A program made the position numbers and the translations under genes. A model generated the notes under the pieces. It did not search any database. It saw nothing but the letters and a program-made list of their open reading frames with translations, and was not told where the DNA came from. From contig NZ_BQYM01000009.1 in NCBI RefSeq assembly GCF_026008515.1, positions 148,212 to 212,211 on the forward strand: a stretch of 64,000 nucleotides of DNA. Direction: 5' to 3'. Below are positions 52,138 through 62,988 of the stretch, one piece after another; the stretch's first letter is position 1; each line of letters begins with the position of its first letter. This stretch comes from Hoyosella levis (GTDB lineage Bacteria > Actinomycetota > Actinomycetes > Mycobacteriales > Mycobacteriaceae).

Positions 52138-53385
52138 GTGCCCCCGACCATCACCCCGGTCGATCCGCGAGATGCGACCGCAGTGCGGTCGCGGCGTCGT
52201 CATGTCCGGCTGGCGATGATCGCGATGATGCTCGGCTCGTTCGGCATCGGCACCACCGAGTTCGTCGCCATGGGGCTGCTGCCGGAGATCGCGCGGTCGA
52301 TGGCGGTGTCGGAGCCGCACGCGGGCAAGCTCATCAGCGCCTACGCGCTCGGCGTGGTGATCGGCGCGCCGGTCATCGCGATCGCCGCATCGCGGGTGCC
52401 GCGCCGCGCGCTGCTCATCGGGCTGATGGTGGCGTTCACGCTCGGCAATGCCGCTACGGTCCTCGCGCCCACCTATGGAACGCTCATGGCTGCGCGGATC
52501 CTGGCCGGGCTCCCGCACGGCGCGTTCTTCGGCGTGGCGGCGCTCGTGGCCGCGGGGCTAGCTGGTCCTGGCGCGCGAGCCAGGGCGGTCGCGCAGATCA
52601 TGCTGGGACTGAGCATCGCCAACGTCATTGGCGTTCCCGTGGCTACCGCCCTGGGCCAGCACCTGGGGTGGCGCTCCGCCTTCGGGCTGGTGGTGCTGAT
52701 CGGGACAGTGGCCGTGCTGCTGATCATTCGCTGGGTGCCGGACGTGCCGCTGACCGAGGGCGCGAGCCCGCTCGCGGAGCTCTCGGGCTTCCGGAACCTC
52801 CAGATCTGGCTGGTGCTGCTCACGGGCATCGTCGGGTTCGGCGGCATGTTCGCCGTCTACACCTTCATCAGTTCCACGGTCACCGAGGAGATCGGCCTGC
52901 CGCGCGCGGTGGTGCCGCTGGTGCTGTTGCTCTACGGGGTGGGAATGGTCATCGGCAACTTCGTCGGCGGCGCGGTGGCCGATCGGGCCCTGGTGCCGGG
53001 ACTGTTCGGCATCTTCGCGCTGCTCGCGCTCGCGCTCGGGCTGTTCACCGTGACGAGCACCATCGTGGTGCTCGCGGTGGCCAACCTGGTACTCATCGCC
53101 ATTCTCGGCTCGGCGCTGGTCCCCGGCCTGCAGACGATGCTGATGGATGTGGCCGGAAACGCCCAGACCCTCGCAGCGACGGCGAACCACTCGGCGCTGA
53201 ACATCGCCAACGGCATGGGCGCGGCGCTGGGGGGAGCGGTGCTGGCCGCCGGGCTGGGCTACACCGCGCCGGCCGCTGCGGGGGCGGTGCTGGCGGTGGC
53301 GGGCATCGGGGTGCTCGCGCTCGCGGTGCTGCTGCAACGCCGTGGTGGTTTCCCTCGGGCGGGGTTGTCCGCTAGCGTGCGTTGA
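52138..53385 (+). CDS. MFS transporter, AraJ/drug-efflux type
   Basis: About 415 residues with 12 membrane segments. MLGSFGIGTTEFVAMGLLPE in the first segment and SAYALGVVIGAPV in the second are typical of the AraJ/chloramphenicol-resistance DHA1 group. Start: GTG 52138 has AGGAG 6-7 nt upstream; ATG 52132 is in frame but too close to that site. The 3' end reaches to within 2 nt of the exonuclease gene. Substrate unknown, efflux likely. Confidence 0.92.
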   Translation: MPPTITPVDPRDATAVRSRRRHVRLAMIAMMLGSFGIGTTEFVAMGLLPEIARSMAVSEPHAGKLISAYALGVVIGAPVIAIAASRVPRRALLIGLMVAFTLGNAATVLAPTYGTLMAARILAGLPHGAFFGVAALVAAGLAGPGARARAVAQIMLGLSIANVIGVPVATALGQHLGWRSAFGLVVLIGTVAVLLIIRWVPDVPLTEGASPLAELSGFRNLQIWLVLLTGIVGFGGMFAVYTFISSTVTEEIGLPRAVVPLVLLLYGVGMVIGNFVGGAVADRALVPGLFGIFALLALALGLFTVTSTIVVLAVANLVLIAILGSALVPGLQTMLMDVAGNAQTLAATANHSALNIANGMGAALGGAVLAAGLGYTAPAAAGAVLAVAGIGVLALAVLLQRRGGFPRAGLSASVR

Positions 53386-53386
53386 C

Positions 53387-55307
<1,921 letters not shown>

Positions 55308-55312
55308 CGGCA

Positions 55313-56347
55313 ATGGCCGACCAGCCAGGATTCCTTGCCCGGCAGCGCGCCAAGCGTCCGTGGCTCGACCATCTGATCAGGGCAGCGCTGCGCTTCACCG
55401 ATCAGCACGGCGACTACTACGCGGCCGGCATCACCTACTTCAGCGTGCTAGCGCTCTTCCCGTTGCTGATGGTGGGCTTCGCGGGTGCCGGTTTTGTGCT
55501 CGCCGGAAACCTCGAGCTGCTCGACCAGGTGAAGAACCAGGTCTCCGAGTCGATCCCGGGCGGGATGGGCGAGCAGGTCAATACGCTGATCGATCAAGCC
55601 ATCGAGCAGCGCAATACCGTCGGCATTATCGGTATCATCATCGCCCTGTACTCGGGCCTCGGCTGGATCGGCAACCTGCGCAAGGCGTTGACCGCCCAAT
55701 GGAACCAGCCGATCCCGAAGGCGAACTTCCTCAAGACCAAGCTGGTGGACCTGGTCGCGATGATCACCCTGTTCCTCGCATTCGCGATCTCGATCGGCCT
55801 CAGCGCGCTCGGCGGCAGCGGCCTGACCCGTTCGCTACTCGCACTGGTGAACCTTGATGACGCACCAGGCGTGGGGATCCTCGTGCGGATCGTGTCGTTC
55901 GCAGTCGCGATCGCAGCCACCTGGTGGGTCTTCACCTGGGTCATCGCGCGCATGCCCCGGCAGCCGGTCGCGATCGTGAGCGCCGCGCGGGCGGGCCTCA
56001 TCGCCGCGCTGGTGTTCGAGGTGTTCAAGCAAGTCGGGGTGATCTACCTGACCGCAGTGACCCAGAGCCCGGCCGGCGCGGTGTTCGGCCCCATCATCGG
56101 CATCCTGGTGTTCATCTTCACCACCTCCCGGGTCCTGCTCTTCGCCACAGCCTGGGCCGCGACATCCGAGGAGAGCCTGGCGAAGGCGATCGTGCCGCCG
56201 CCGGACCCCGCCATCATCAATACGCCTGTCGTGATGCGCCAGGGCAGTCCCTACGCCAGCGGCATCGTTGGGTTTGGCATTGGCGCAGCAGCAGTGCTGG
56301 GAATCTCCTCCGGCCTGCGGCGCAAGCCCAGCGTGCCACGGTCCTAG
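55313..56347 (+). CDS. YihY/BrkB-family inner membrane protein
   Basis: About 344 residues with six membrane segments. The family signature GDYYAAGITYFSVLALFPLLM is near residue 33, then YSGLGWIGNLRKALTAQWN. YihY proteins were once called ribonuclease BN, wrongly; their function is unknown. ATG 55313 is preceded by AAGGGG; GTG 55304 overlaps the trpS stop and is less likely. It is the Rv3335c-type neighbour of trpS. The C-terminal tail of about 50 residues contains one further hydrophobic stretch. Confidence 0.93.
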   Translation: MADQPGFLARQRAKRPWLDHLIRAALRFTDQHGDYYAAGITYFSVLALFPLLMVGFAGAGFVLAGNLELLDQVKNQVSESIPGGMGEQVNTLIDQAIEQRNTVGIIGIIIALYSGLGWIGNLRKALTAQWNQPIPKANFLKTKLVDLVAMITLFLAFAISIGLSALGGSGLTRSLLALVNLDDAPGVGILVRIVSFAVAIAATWWVFTWVIARMPRQPVAIVSAARAGLIAALVFEVFKQVGVIYLTAVTQSPAGAVFGPIIGILVFIFTTSRVLLFATAWAATSEESLAKAIVPPPDPAIINTPVVMRQGSPYASGIVGFGIGAAAVLGISSGLRRKPSVPRS

Positions 56348-56453
56348 CGCTCGCCGCGATCCTGCTGGCTCCCCGCGCGCATCGCCGTTACCTGTGCCGC
56401 GGCGGCCACTGCTAGGCCTCGCAGCCCCTGTTGGGCCAGCGGCAGCTAGGCGA

Positions 56454-57791
56454 CTACGGCGTGGCGCCGCGTCCGCTGCGCTGCCGCATGATGGCGGAGA
56501 CGATGCCAATGAGAATGATCGCTCCGACGATGGTGACCACGAGTATCCGAGTGGGCAGGCTGTTGGCATCGGGATCCTGCGTGGTGGGCGGTGGCGCGGC
56601 GGCATCGCGCGGGGCCTCGTTGCTCCCGGGTCCAGGGTCGGGGCCGGCGGCTAGCTCGTCGAGGTAGCGTGCCGCGTCGAGCGAGCCCACGGACTGATCA
56701 CGGGGCAGCTCGAACCCGTAGTCGAAGAGCGCGGCGATTTGTTGCCAGACCTGCTGTGGCTGGTTATCGGCGCGCAGGACGGATAGGACGAGGCGTCGGC
56801 CGTCCTTCTCCGCCGCTCCGACATAGGTCTGGCGGGCAGAGTCCGTGAAGCCGTTCTTGCCGCCCAGTGATGGCTCGTAGTACCAGTTGACGACGTTATC
56901 GTTGCCAAGCGCGAAGCCGGGACGGTCGATATCACCAGGGATCGTGGGGTCGGCGGGGTAGCCGGGGAAGTCGATCTGGTTGGTGGTGATGGCGCGGGCG
57001 AACTCGGGACGGGCCATGGCCTCGCGGAACAGCATGGCGAGGTCGTATGCGGAGGAGGACATGCCGGGCCCGTCGAGCCCGGAGGGGGTGGCGACGCGCG
57101 TGTCGAGAGCACCAAGCTCCTGGGCGAGGGCAGTCATCTGCTCGGTGGTCGACTCGGTCCCGCCGAGCTGGCGGGCGAAGGCGTTGGCAGCGTCGTTGCC
57201 CGAGGCGAGCAGGAGGGCTTGCAGGAGAATCCGGTTGGTGTACGTGCCGCCGGGGCCAATGCCAGCACGGCTGCCTTCGATGTTTGCATCCTCCTGGGTT
57301 CCCGTGATCGTCGCGCCGAGGTCGAGGTTGTCGAGGACCACGAGCGCGAGGAGGGTCTTGACGGTGCTTGCGGGCCGGTAGCGGCCGTGCGGGTCCTTGG
57401 CAGCGAGGACTTCTCCGCTGTCGAGGTCGGCGATCAGCCAGCTGGCCGCGGAGATGTCGCTGGGTGGCGGTGGTGCTCCGGGGAGGGTGACCAGGTCGCA
57501 TTCGGCGAGCAGGGGACCGCCGATGACTATGGAGGGGATCGGCAAGGGGCTGGGCGTCGGCTGGCCGGGGCGGGGGACCTCGGAGCTGTCCGCAGCAGGG
57601 CCGGGCGTGCTGCGGTTCGGGCAATCGGCGGTATCCGGGGTGGTGAATGGCGCTGTGCTGGTAGCGGTCTCGCTCGTGGTGTTGTCCTGCGCGTGGGCGG
57701 CAGGAGGCGGGCTGCCGAGCAGGCCCAGCGTGGGCGCAGCGAACAGCAGGGTCGTCACGATGGCGAAGGAGGCATGCACTGGCGTCTTCAT
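56454..57791 (-). CDS. D-alanyl-D-alanine carboxypeptidase (class A PBP5-like)
   Basis: A 445-residue exported enzyme trimming peptidoglycan stem peptides. Signal sequence (residues 1-35), Pro/Thr-rich linker, then the catalytic motifs SxxK as STVK (142-145) and SGN (197-199). The third motif is GKNG (312-314), where most enzymes have KTG. A C-terminal membrane anchor (about 412-432) keeps it at the membrane. TAATGT ends 9 nt before the ATG with no ribosome binding site, so it is near-leaderless. M. tuberculosis Rv3330 (DacB1) occupies a similar place. A perfect 17-bp hairpin lies upstream. Confidence 0.95.
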   Translation of the reverse strand: MKTPVHASFAIVTTLLFAAPTLGLLGSPPPAAHAQDNTTSETATSTAPFTTPDTADCPNRSTPGPAADSSEVPRPGQPTPSPLPIPSIVIGGPLLAECDLVTLPGAPPPPSDISAASWLIADLDSGEVLAAKDPHGRYRPASTVKTLLALVVLDNLDLGATITGTQEDANIEGSRAGIGPGGTYTNRILLQALLLASGNDAANAFARQLGGTESTTEQMTALAQELGALDTRVATPSGLDGPGMSSSAYDLAMLFREAMARPEFARAITTNQIDFPGYPADPTIPGDIDRPGFALGNDNVVNWYYEPSLGGKNGFTDSARQTYVGAAEKDGRRLVLSVLRADNQPQQVWQQIAALFDYGFELPRDQSVGSLDAARYLDELAAGPDPGPGSNEAPRDAAAPPPTTQDPDANSLPTRILVVTIVGAIILIGIVSAIMRQRSGRGATP

Positions 57792-58185
57792 CGCATCAAG
57801 ACATTATGCGAGGCGATGGGATTTGCCGGTATTTCAGCGCGGGAGTTGCTGGATGGAGATACGACAAGAGCGCATGCTGCTCGCATGCGCTCTTGTCGTC
57901 CCCCAGTGATCCGCGGCCACTAACCCCCCAGTTGCATGACCGCGATCACCTCGTGGAACTGACATTAAAGGACGGGTAAGAAAATGGGAAGCACCGTTGT
58001 GCGAGCAATGGTTGCACGGCCGAATCATCGCCACCTGGACGCGTAGAGTAATCCCAGGTAGAGGATGCTCTCGGCGAGGTGCGCTGCCTCTCTCGCGCCC
58101 GCCGCCTGTGACGGAGATCTCTCTTAGGGATGCCACAAAAACCTGGTGAGCGCCCGGGAGAAGGCCTGCCGAGCACCCGGCTTGC
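57792..58185. other. 394-bp spacer upstream of the carboxypeptidase gene
   Basis: No gene seen. Apart from the hairpin at 57861-57899 it contains moderately A/T-rich sequence around 57960-58030 with a direct minus-strand run towards the carboxypeptidase gene. It could be a long 5' UTR or an RNA gene, but I recognise no known riboswitch. Confidence 0.5.
57861..57899. terminator. Perfect 17-bp hairpin upstream of the carboxypeptidase gene
   Basis: ACGACAAGAGCGCATGC and its exact complement flank a 5-nt loop TGCTC. It has no U tract on either side. It is 70 nt upstream of the carboxypeptidase ATG. It could end transcription arriving from the 58186-59424 gene on the same strand, or belong to a small RNA. 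Confidence 0.55.
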
Positions 58186-59424
58186 CTAGTGCCGCGAGGT
58201 CAGCGCCGCGATATCCCCGCCGATGATGCTCTGGTAGGTATCCATCGCCGCATCGACATCGACGAACTGATCCCCGATCTCATGGGTGTTCTGCACGGAG
58301 AGCTCACGCAGCCCCGACCTCGAGATCAGGTCATCGATCTTCCCATCGAGGCTGCGAGCGCGCCGTACCGTATTGATCGTGCGCAGCTTGTACTCGGCCT
58401 GGGTCAAGAGGTCGCCGATGCGCGCGAGCGCCGCCACGCGCTCCACGAGCTGCTCCCACACGGGCACCAGGGCCTCGAACCGCTCCTGGATGTGGTCCTG
58501 CGCCGCGGCGTTCGATGTCCGGTCCAGCGCATTGAGCTCGGTCACGATCATGCGCAGCGCTGCGGTATCCACCGCGATCTGCGTCAGCTCCTCCCCGAGA
58601 TCGAGCTGCCCCCGCTGCAACGTGAAATGGTCCGAGTGCCAGGCCGAGGAGTTGCTGATCCGGTCATACAGCGACCCGGCCAGGTAGAGCAGGGTGTCAT
58701 AGCGATCCGTGAACTGGCCGGGATCGGGGATGAACGTAGGCATCCGGGGGCCGGCGGCACGGCCGAGCAGGAACCGGCGCGTGCCCTCCGAGATCTGCGC
58801 GAGCACGTCCGCGGCATGACCGAGCGGGCGGGTGAACTGCTCCACCTGGTCCGGGCTCGCCGCCATCGGGGCGGGCGTGCGGCGCAGCGCGTCGAACAGC
58901 GCCTCCCGCTGCTCCACCGAGAGGTAGACGCCGTCGCGCTTGTCGCGCCGCACCGCGCGCGCGTTGCGCGGGAAGTGCTTGTCCGAGAACACGAACTCGT
59001 TCTGCTTGAGCTGCAACAGGTGCCCGAGCTCGCCCGCCCGCACCCCGAGCAGGGAGCGCGAGACGCTGAGGTTGGCCGCGCGGAACCGGGCGACGGCGCG
59101 CGCATGCTCGTCCGATAGCGACCGCAGCTCCGCGTAGCCACCGATATCGGGCAGGTCCCGGTCGGCGCGTCGTCGGGCGATCAGTACGTCCCGGATCTCT
59201 TCGTCCACGTAGCCCATCGCGATCAGCAACGCGGACTCGTCCGACAAGTCGGGATGGGTGCCGTCGATCTCATCCTCGGCGATGAACGACTGCTCGCTCC
59301 ACACCCGCACCTGCCGGGTGATGCGATCGCGCCGCTGCTCCACCGTATCGGCAGCGTGCTCGACCAGCGAGAACGAGCCTGGATCGCCACCGTGGAATGC
59401 ATCATCGCTGGCATGGCGGGACAT
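58186..59424 (-). CDS. Uncharacterised 412-residue helical protein
   Basis: A soluble, strongly charged (Arg/Asp/Glu-rich), almost wholly helical protein with no membrane span or signal peptide. Heptad-like stretches around 95-130 and 300-375 suggest coiled coil. No cysteine is present. I do not recognise a family. A segment with multiple basic residues (FPRNARAVRRDKRDG, about 152-166) might bind nucleic acid or membrane. AAGGAGG precedes the ATG, so expression looks strong. It is flanked by the carboxypeptidase and a lipase but has no obvious operon partner. Confidence 0.75.
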   Translation of the reverse strand: MSRHASDDAFHGGDPGSFSLVEHAADTVEQRRDRITRQVRVWSEQSFIAEDEIDGTHPDLSDESALLIAMGYVDEEIRDVLIARRRADRDLPDIGGYAELRSLSDEHARAVARFRAANLSVSRSLLGVRAGELGHLLQLKQNEFVFSDKHFPRNARAVRRDKRDGVYLSVEQREALFDALRRTPAPMAASPDQVEQFTRPLGHAADVLAQISEGTRRFLLGRAAGPRMPTFIPDPGQFTDRYDTLLYLAGSLYDRISNSSAWHSDHFTLQRGQLDLGEELTQIAVDTAALRMIVTELNALDRTSNAAAQDHIQERFEALVPVWEQLVERVAALARIGDLLTQAEYKLRTINTVRRARSLDGKIDDLISRSGLRELSVQNTHEIGDQFVDVDAAMDTYQSIIGGDIAALTSRH

Positions 59425-59545
59425 GGAACCTCCTTGGACGCGGTAACGCCTCCATTTTCCCCGCGATCATGCAGCGAGCGCGAGGAATGTGAACCCAAAC
59501 ATACCGGTTGGCCTCGGGAGGCTGGTCAGGGCCGCCCTGGTGCGC

Positions 59546-59551
59546 TACGTT
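59546..59551 (+). promoter_or_regulatory. -10 box (TACGTT) of the lipase gene
   Basis: TACGTT ends 7 nt before GTG 59559, and TGGTCA at 59523-59528 is a 17-bp-spaced -35 candidate. Leaderless start. Confidence 0.6.
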
Positions 59552-59558
59552 CGCGATC

Positions 59559-60779
59559 GTGATGATGCGCCTGCACCGGTTACTGCTTGGGCTGTTCCTC
59601 CTCGTGCCCGCGTTGGTGCTGGGACCGGGCGTGGCAGCGCAGCCGCTCGATGACCCCATCGCTGAGCTACCCGCCGATCAGCGGCCGCGATGGTCGGGCA
59701 TCGACGCGCGCGCGTATTCCGGCCCCGTCCCTGAAAGCCCGGGATCCGTGATCTCCGTCAAGGCATTGGACCCGGTGCTGGTGCCGGCCGGCGCGAGCAC
59801 CGCGTATCGCGTGCTGTACGCCACCACGGACTTGCGGGGGAATCCAGCAGTGAGCACCGCAGCGATCTACCTGCCTGCGGGGGAACCGCCCCCAGGGGGC
59901 TGGCGGTCCCTCGCGCACGCGCATGGCACGTTCGGCCTGGGGGATCATTGCGCGCCCTCGGCCCGATTGCTGCCTGACGCGCTATCCGCCGCGTACACGA
60001 TGCTGCTCGACGAGGGCTACGCGGTGATCGTCTCGGACTACCAGGGGCTCGGCACCCCGGGCGAGCATGCCTACCTGCATGGCCCGACAGCGGCGCGCAA
60101 CGTGCTGGACTCGGTGCGGGCCGCGCGCGGGCTGGATCTGCCCATCACGGAGGAATGGGCGGTGCTGGGTCATTCGCAGGGCGGGCAGGTGGCGCTGCAC
60201 GTCGAGCACGAGGCCCGCGCGATGGCGCCCGGCCTGCTGCCGGAGTTCCGGGGAGCGGTAGCGATCGCCCCGGGCGTCAACGTCGCTTCGCTCGCGCCGC
60301 TTGTCACGCCCGAGCTGCCCGGTGTGCTGCCCGCGGGCGTATCGACGTTTGGCGTGCTCATCGTCGCGGCCATGGATACCGCCTATCCGGATCTCTCGGT
60401 TTCCGAAGCGCTGACCCCGCTTGGCGCCGAGGCGCTCGAGGTCGCGAGGACACGATGCACGAAGCCGGTCTCGAACTTGCTCGAGGGCAGCATGGCGCGG
60501 GATCTGCTCGTCCGGCCCTTGACGGACGTGCCAGGAGCGACGGCCGCGGCGGACGAATACCTGCGTACCCCGGTGCGCGGCTACGAGCATCCCGTGCTGA
60601 TCGTGCAAGGGCTCGCCGATACCGCCGTTCCGGCGCCTCTCGTGCTGGCTTTCGCGGCCGAGCTCGCGAGCAATGGCGAGTTCGCTGAGCTCCACATCGA
60701 GCCGGAGGCTGATCACCTCACTGTGCTCGAGTCCTCGCGGGCCGTGGTGCTGGAGTTCCTTGATTCCGCATGGTCGTGA
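59559..60779 (+). CDS. Secretory lipase (LIP family) of the alpha/beta hydrolase fold
   Basis: About 406 residues. A signal peptide (residues about 1-27: basic start, LLLGLFLLVPALVLG, cleavage after AQP or GVAA) marks export. The nucleophile elbow is GHSQGG, the acidic residue is in GLADTAVPA and the histidine in PEADHLTVL. YRVLYATTDLRGNPAVSTA and AHAHGTFGLGDHCAPS are typical of the secretory-lipase family, which is common in mycobacteria and Candida. GTG at 59559 is used on the basis of the leaderless promoter. The last 67 bases overlap the convergent histidine kinase gene. Substrate probably triacylglycerol or esters. Confidence 0.92.
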   Translation: MMMRLHRLLLGLFLLVPALVLGPGVAAQPLDDPIAELPADQRPRWSGIDARAYSGPVPESPGSVISVKALDPVLVPAGASTAYRVLYATTDLRGNPAVSTAAIYLPAGEPPPGGWRSLAHAHGTFGLGDHCAPSARLLPDALSAAYTMLLDEGYAVIVSDYQGLGTPGEHAYLHGPTAARNVLDSVRAARGLDLPITEEWAVLGHSQGGQVALHVEHEARAMAPGLLPEFRGAVAIAPGVNVASLAPLVTPELPGVLPAGVSTFGVLIVAAMDTAYPDLSVSEALTPLGAEALEVARTRCTKPVSNLLEGSMARDLLVRPLTDVPGATAAADEYLRTPVRGYEHPVLIVQGLADTAVPAPLVLAFAAELASNGEFAELHIEPEADHLTVLESSRAVVLEFLDSAWS

Positions 60780-61978
60780 GTAGGCAGCGCCGCTGCGTGG
60801 CCCGCGGCTAGCGGCACGAGCAGCTCGACGATCGTGCCGTGCCCGGGCTCGCTGTCGACCCGGGCGCTGCCCCCGTGCTCCGCGAGCCGGGCGGTGATCG
60901 ATTGGGTGATCCCGAATCCCGGCGGCGAGCTGGCTGTCGAGAAGCCGGTGCCGCGGTCGACCACCCGGAGCGAGATGGTGCCGTTGTCGACGGTGACGGT
61001 GACCCAGGCATCGGCGGACCCGGAGTGCTTGGCGACATTGTTGAGCGCCTCGCCGGTCGCTCCGCACAACGCGTCGACGACATCGGCAGGTATGGAGCCG
61101 GGGATCGCATCGTGCTGGTACCGCACCCGCAGCCCGAGCGTCTCCGCGCGGCGGATCGTGTCGGTGAGGCACGTGGCGAGATTGGCGTCCTGGGCGTCCG
61201 TGTCGGTGCTGATGAGGCGACGGATGTAGTCGGCCTCCGCGGCGCAGCGGGAGCGGACCTCGGAGGCACGGTGATCGAGCCCGCCGCGAGCGATCGCGGT
61301 GAGCGTGGTCAGCACGGTGTCGTGGAGCCTGCGATGCTGCGCGAGCCGTTCCGCGAGGCGGGCCTGCGCGGCTGCCTCGGTGGCCTTGAGCTCGGCTTGC
61401 TGCTGTGTGAGATTGTCGAGCTTGCGGGCTTGCGCCACGAGGTAGTGGCGGATGAAGAAGAAGACGAGCGCGAACCACACGTAGCCATTGAGGATGCTGG
61501 CGAACTCGTCGACCGGGGGCTCGAATGCCCCGGCGGCGAGCGTGGTGCTGCCGAAGCGGGTGGCGACGATCATGAGCCAGGCGACGACGAACTGGCGCAC
61601 GGGCAGGGCGGCGGCCAGGAGCGCGACGGTGCCCATCGCTAGGCGACCGGACCAGTTCATGCCGCTGTAGACCTGCTCGGGCAGGGAGTTGACGGTGGTG
61701 GCGATGATCAGCGCGCACATGATGGCGACGTCGGCCCAGACGACGCGGGGCGAGATCCAGTGCTTGCGCCGAACGATGCCGGCGAGCGCGAGGTTCCACG
61801 CCACGGCGATGATGACGAGCCCGGCATTGGTGGCGGGGTGCCGGTAGGTGTGCGCGGGGTTCACGAGAAGTACCGCGATGATGACGATGAGGTACGCGGC
61901 CCGCTGGAACAGCAGCACGATCGACAGCAGCAGCAGGGCGCGTTCCTCGCTGGACCGCAGGGAACTGCCGCTGCGCAT
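60713..61978 (-). CDS. Sensor histidine kinase (NarL-system, HisKA_3-like)
   Basis: About 421 residues. Five or six membrane segments in the first 180 residues, with no large extracellular domain, are followed by a coiled helix (KLDNLTQQQAELKATEAAAQ). Then comes the phospho-acceptor region LAQHRRLHDTVLTTLTAI and a HATPase_c domain with GEALNNVAKHSGS, VVDRGTGFS and GHGTIVELL. The ATG at 61978 has AGGAGG upstream. The partner response regulator is divergent, 82 bp away. The 3' end overlaps the convergent lipase gene by 67 bp. Stimulus unknown. Confidence 0.93.
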   Translation of the reverse strand: MRSGSSLRSSEERALLLLSIVLLFQRAAYLIVIIAVLLVNPAHTYRHPATNAGLVIIAVAWNLALAGIVRRKHWISPRVVWADVAIMCALIIATTVNSLPEQVYSGMNWSGRLAMGTVALLAAALPVRQFVVAWLMIVATRFGSTTLAAGAFEPPVDEFASILNGYVWFALVFFFIRHYLVAQARKLDNLTQQQAELKATEAAAQARLAERLAQHRRLHDTVLTTLTAIARGGLDHRASEVRSRCAAEADYIRRLISTDTDAQDANLATCLTDTIRRAETLGLRVRYQHDAIPGSIPADVVDALCGATGEALNNVAKHSGSADAWVTVTVDNGTISLRVVDRGTGFSTASSPPGFGITQSITARLAEHGGSARVDSEPGHGTIVELLVPLAAGHAAALPTHDHAESRNSSTTAREDSSTVR

Positions 61979-62060
61979 GGTCGACCTCCTGTGATGCGGG
62001 CCATGTCGGGTAAATTCAGGATGCTGATACGTGGGCAAGTCTATAGAGATGGGGGACGCA

Positions 62061-62708
62061 ATGATCCGGGTCGCGTTCATCGACGATGACCGCATGCTGC
62101 TCGACGGCATCGGATCCTGGCTCGCGGGCAGCAATGCGCTGACCGTCGTGGCCAAGGCGCAGACGGTCGAGGAGTTCCTCCGGTCGTTGTCGGTGAAGGT
62201 CGATGTGGTGGTGCTCGATCTCTTCCTCGCGGACGGTTCCGATCCCGCGGACAATGTGGCCAACCTGGTCGAGGCCGGGCACAAGGTGCTGGTGGTAAGC
62301 GTGACGCCCCAGGCCGCGCATGGCATCGATGTCGTGCGTGCGGGCGCCTCGGGCTACCTGACCAAGGATAATGATCTCGCTACGTTGACATCGGCGATCG
62401 AGGTGGTGGCCTCGGGCGAGATGGCGTACTCGCCAGAGCTCGCCTTCGCCTGGGCGCGCGACGACCGGCCGTCCAAGCCGCGGCTCTCCCCGCAGGAGCG
62501 CGCCGTGCTGCTGGACTATGCCACCGGCCTGACGCTGGAGGTGGCCGCGCGCCGCGCTGGCGTGAAGACCTCGACGGCGAAGTCCTACCTCGATCGCGTG
62601 AAGATGAAGTACGCCCAGGTGGGACGTCCCGCGACGACCAAGCTTGATCTGGCGACGCGGGTGCGGGAGGACGGATTGCACCGGGATTCGCGCTCCGGCG
62701 CGGAGTAG
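62061..62708 (+). CDS. LuxR/NarL-family response regulator (divergent partner)
   Basis: A 215-residue regulator. The receiver domain has the acidic cluster DDD at about 9-11, phospho-Asp in VVVLDLFLADG and Lys in GYLTKDND. The C-terminal helix-turn-helix is somewhat diverged: LSPQERAVLLDYATGLTLEVAARRAGVKTSTAKSYLDRV-type, read in pieces, with AKSYL where most have VKTHL. ATG 62061 has GGGGGA upstream; GTG 62031 and ATG 62049 are possible starts. It is divergent from its histidine kinase and likely controls the shared promoter. Confidence 0.92.
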   Translation: MIRVAFIDDDRMLLDGIGSWLAGSNALTVVAKAQTVEEFLRSLSVKVDVVVLDLFLADGSDPADNVANLVEAGHKVLVVSVTPQAAHGIDVVRAGASGYLTKDNDLATLTSAIEVVASGEMAYSPELAFAWARDDRPSKPRLSPQERAVLLDYATGLTLEVAARRAGVKTSTAKSYLDRVKMKYAQVGRPATTKLDLATRVREDGLHRDSRSGAE

Positions 62709-62988
62709 GGGGCAATCGTTCATTCCAGAGAATTGAATATTCACTATCAAGAATAGTGGAAGCGCGACTGTTAACTTTGTGTTTCCTGTGCGGCCAGCAT
62801 GTCCCTTTTGGGCGGTTGGCCTCATATTCTTTGTGGCCTGCGCCTCACTCTTGATCTACGCGTATTGCTCATCACTGCCGTTCCTGTTGGCGCCCTCCCC
62901 CCTCGCAAAATACAGTTGATTCATGCGATTCCGGGAGTGGAATCCGGTAGCCGCATGCATGCATTTGCGGAATCAATGAGGGGGAGCC
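62709..62988. other. AT-rich spacer upstream of the glycosyltransferase gene
   Basis: About 280 bp, conspicuously richer in A/T than the genes. It has a hairpin TTCACTAT...ATAGTGGAA (62741-62761) and GAATATTC just before it, which may terminate the response regulator transcript. The glycosyltransferase promoter must lie here, but I see no clear -10/-35 pair. Confidence 0.5.

Noticed and set aside
57792..58185. Cyclic-di-AMP (ydaO) riboswitch ahead of the carboxypeptidase gene
   Set aside because: No conserved ydaO core segments found; only an isolated perfect hairpin.
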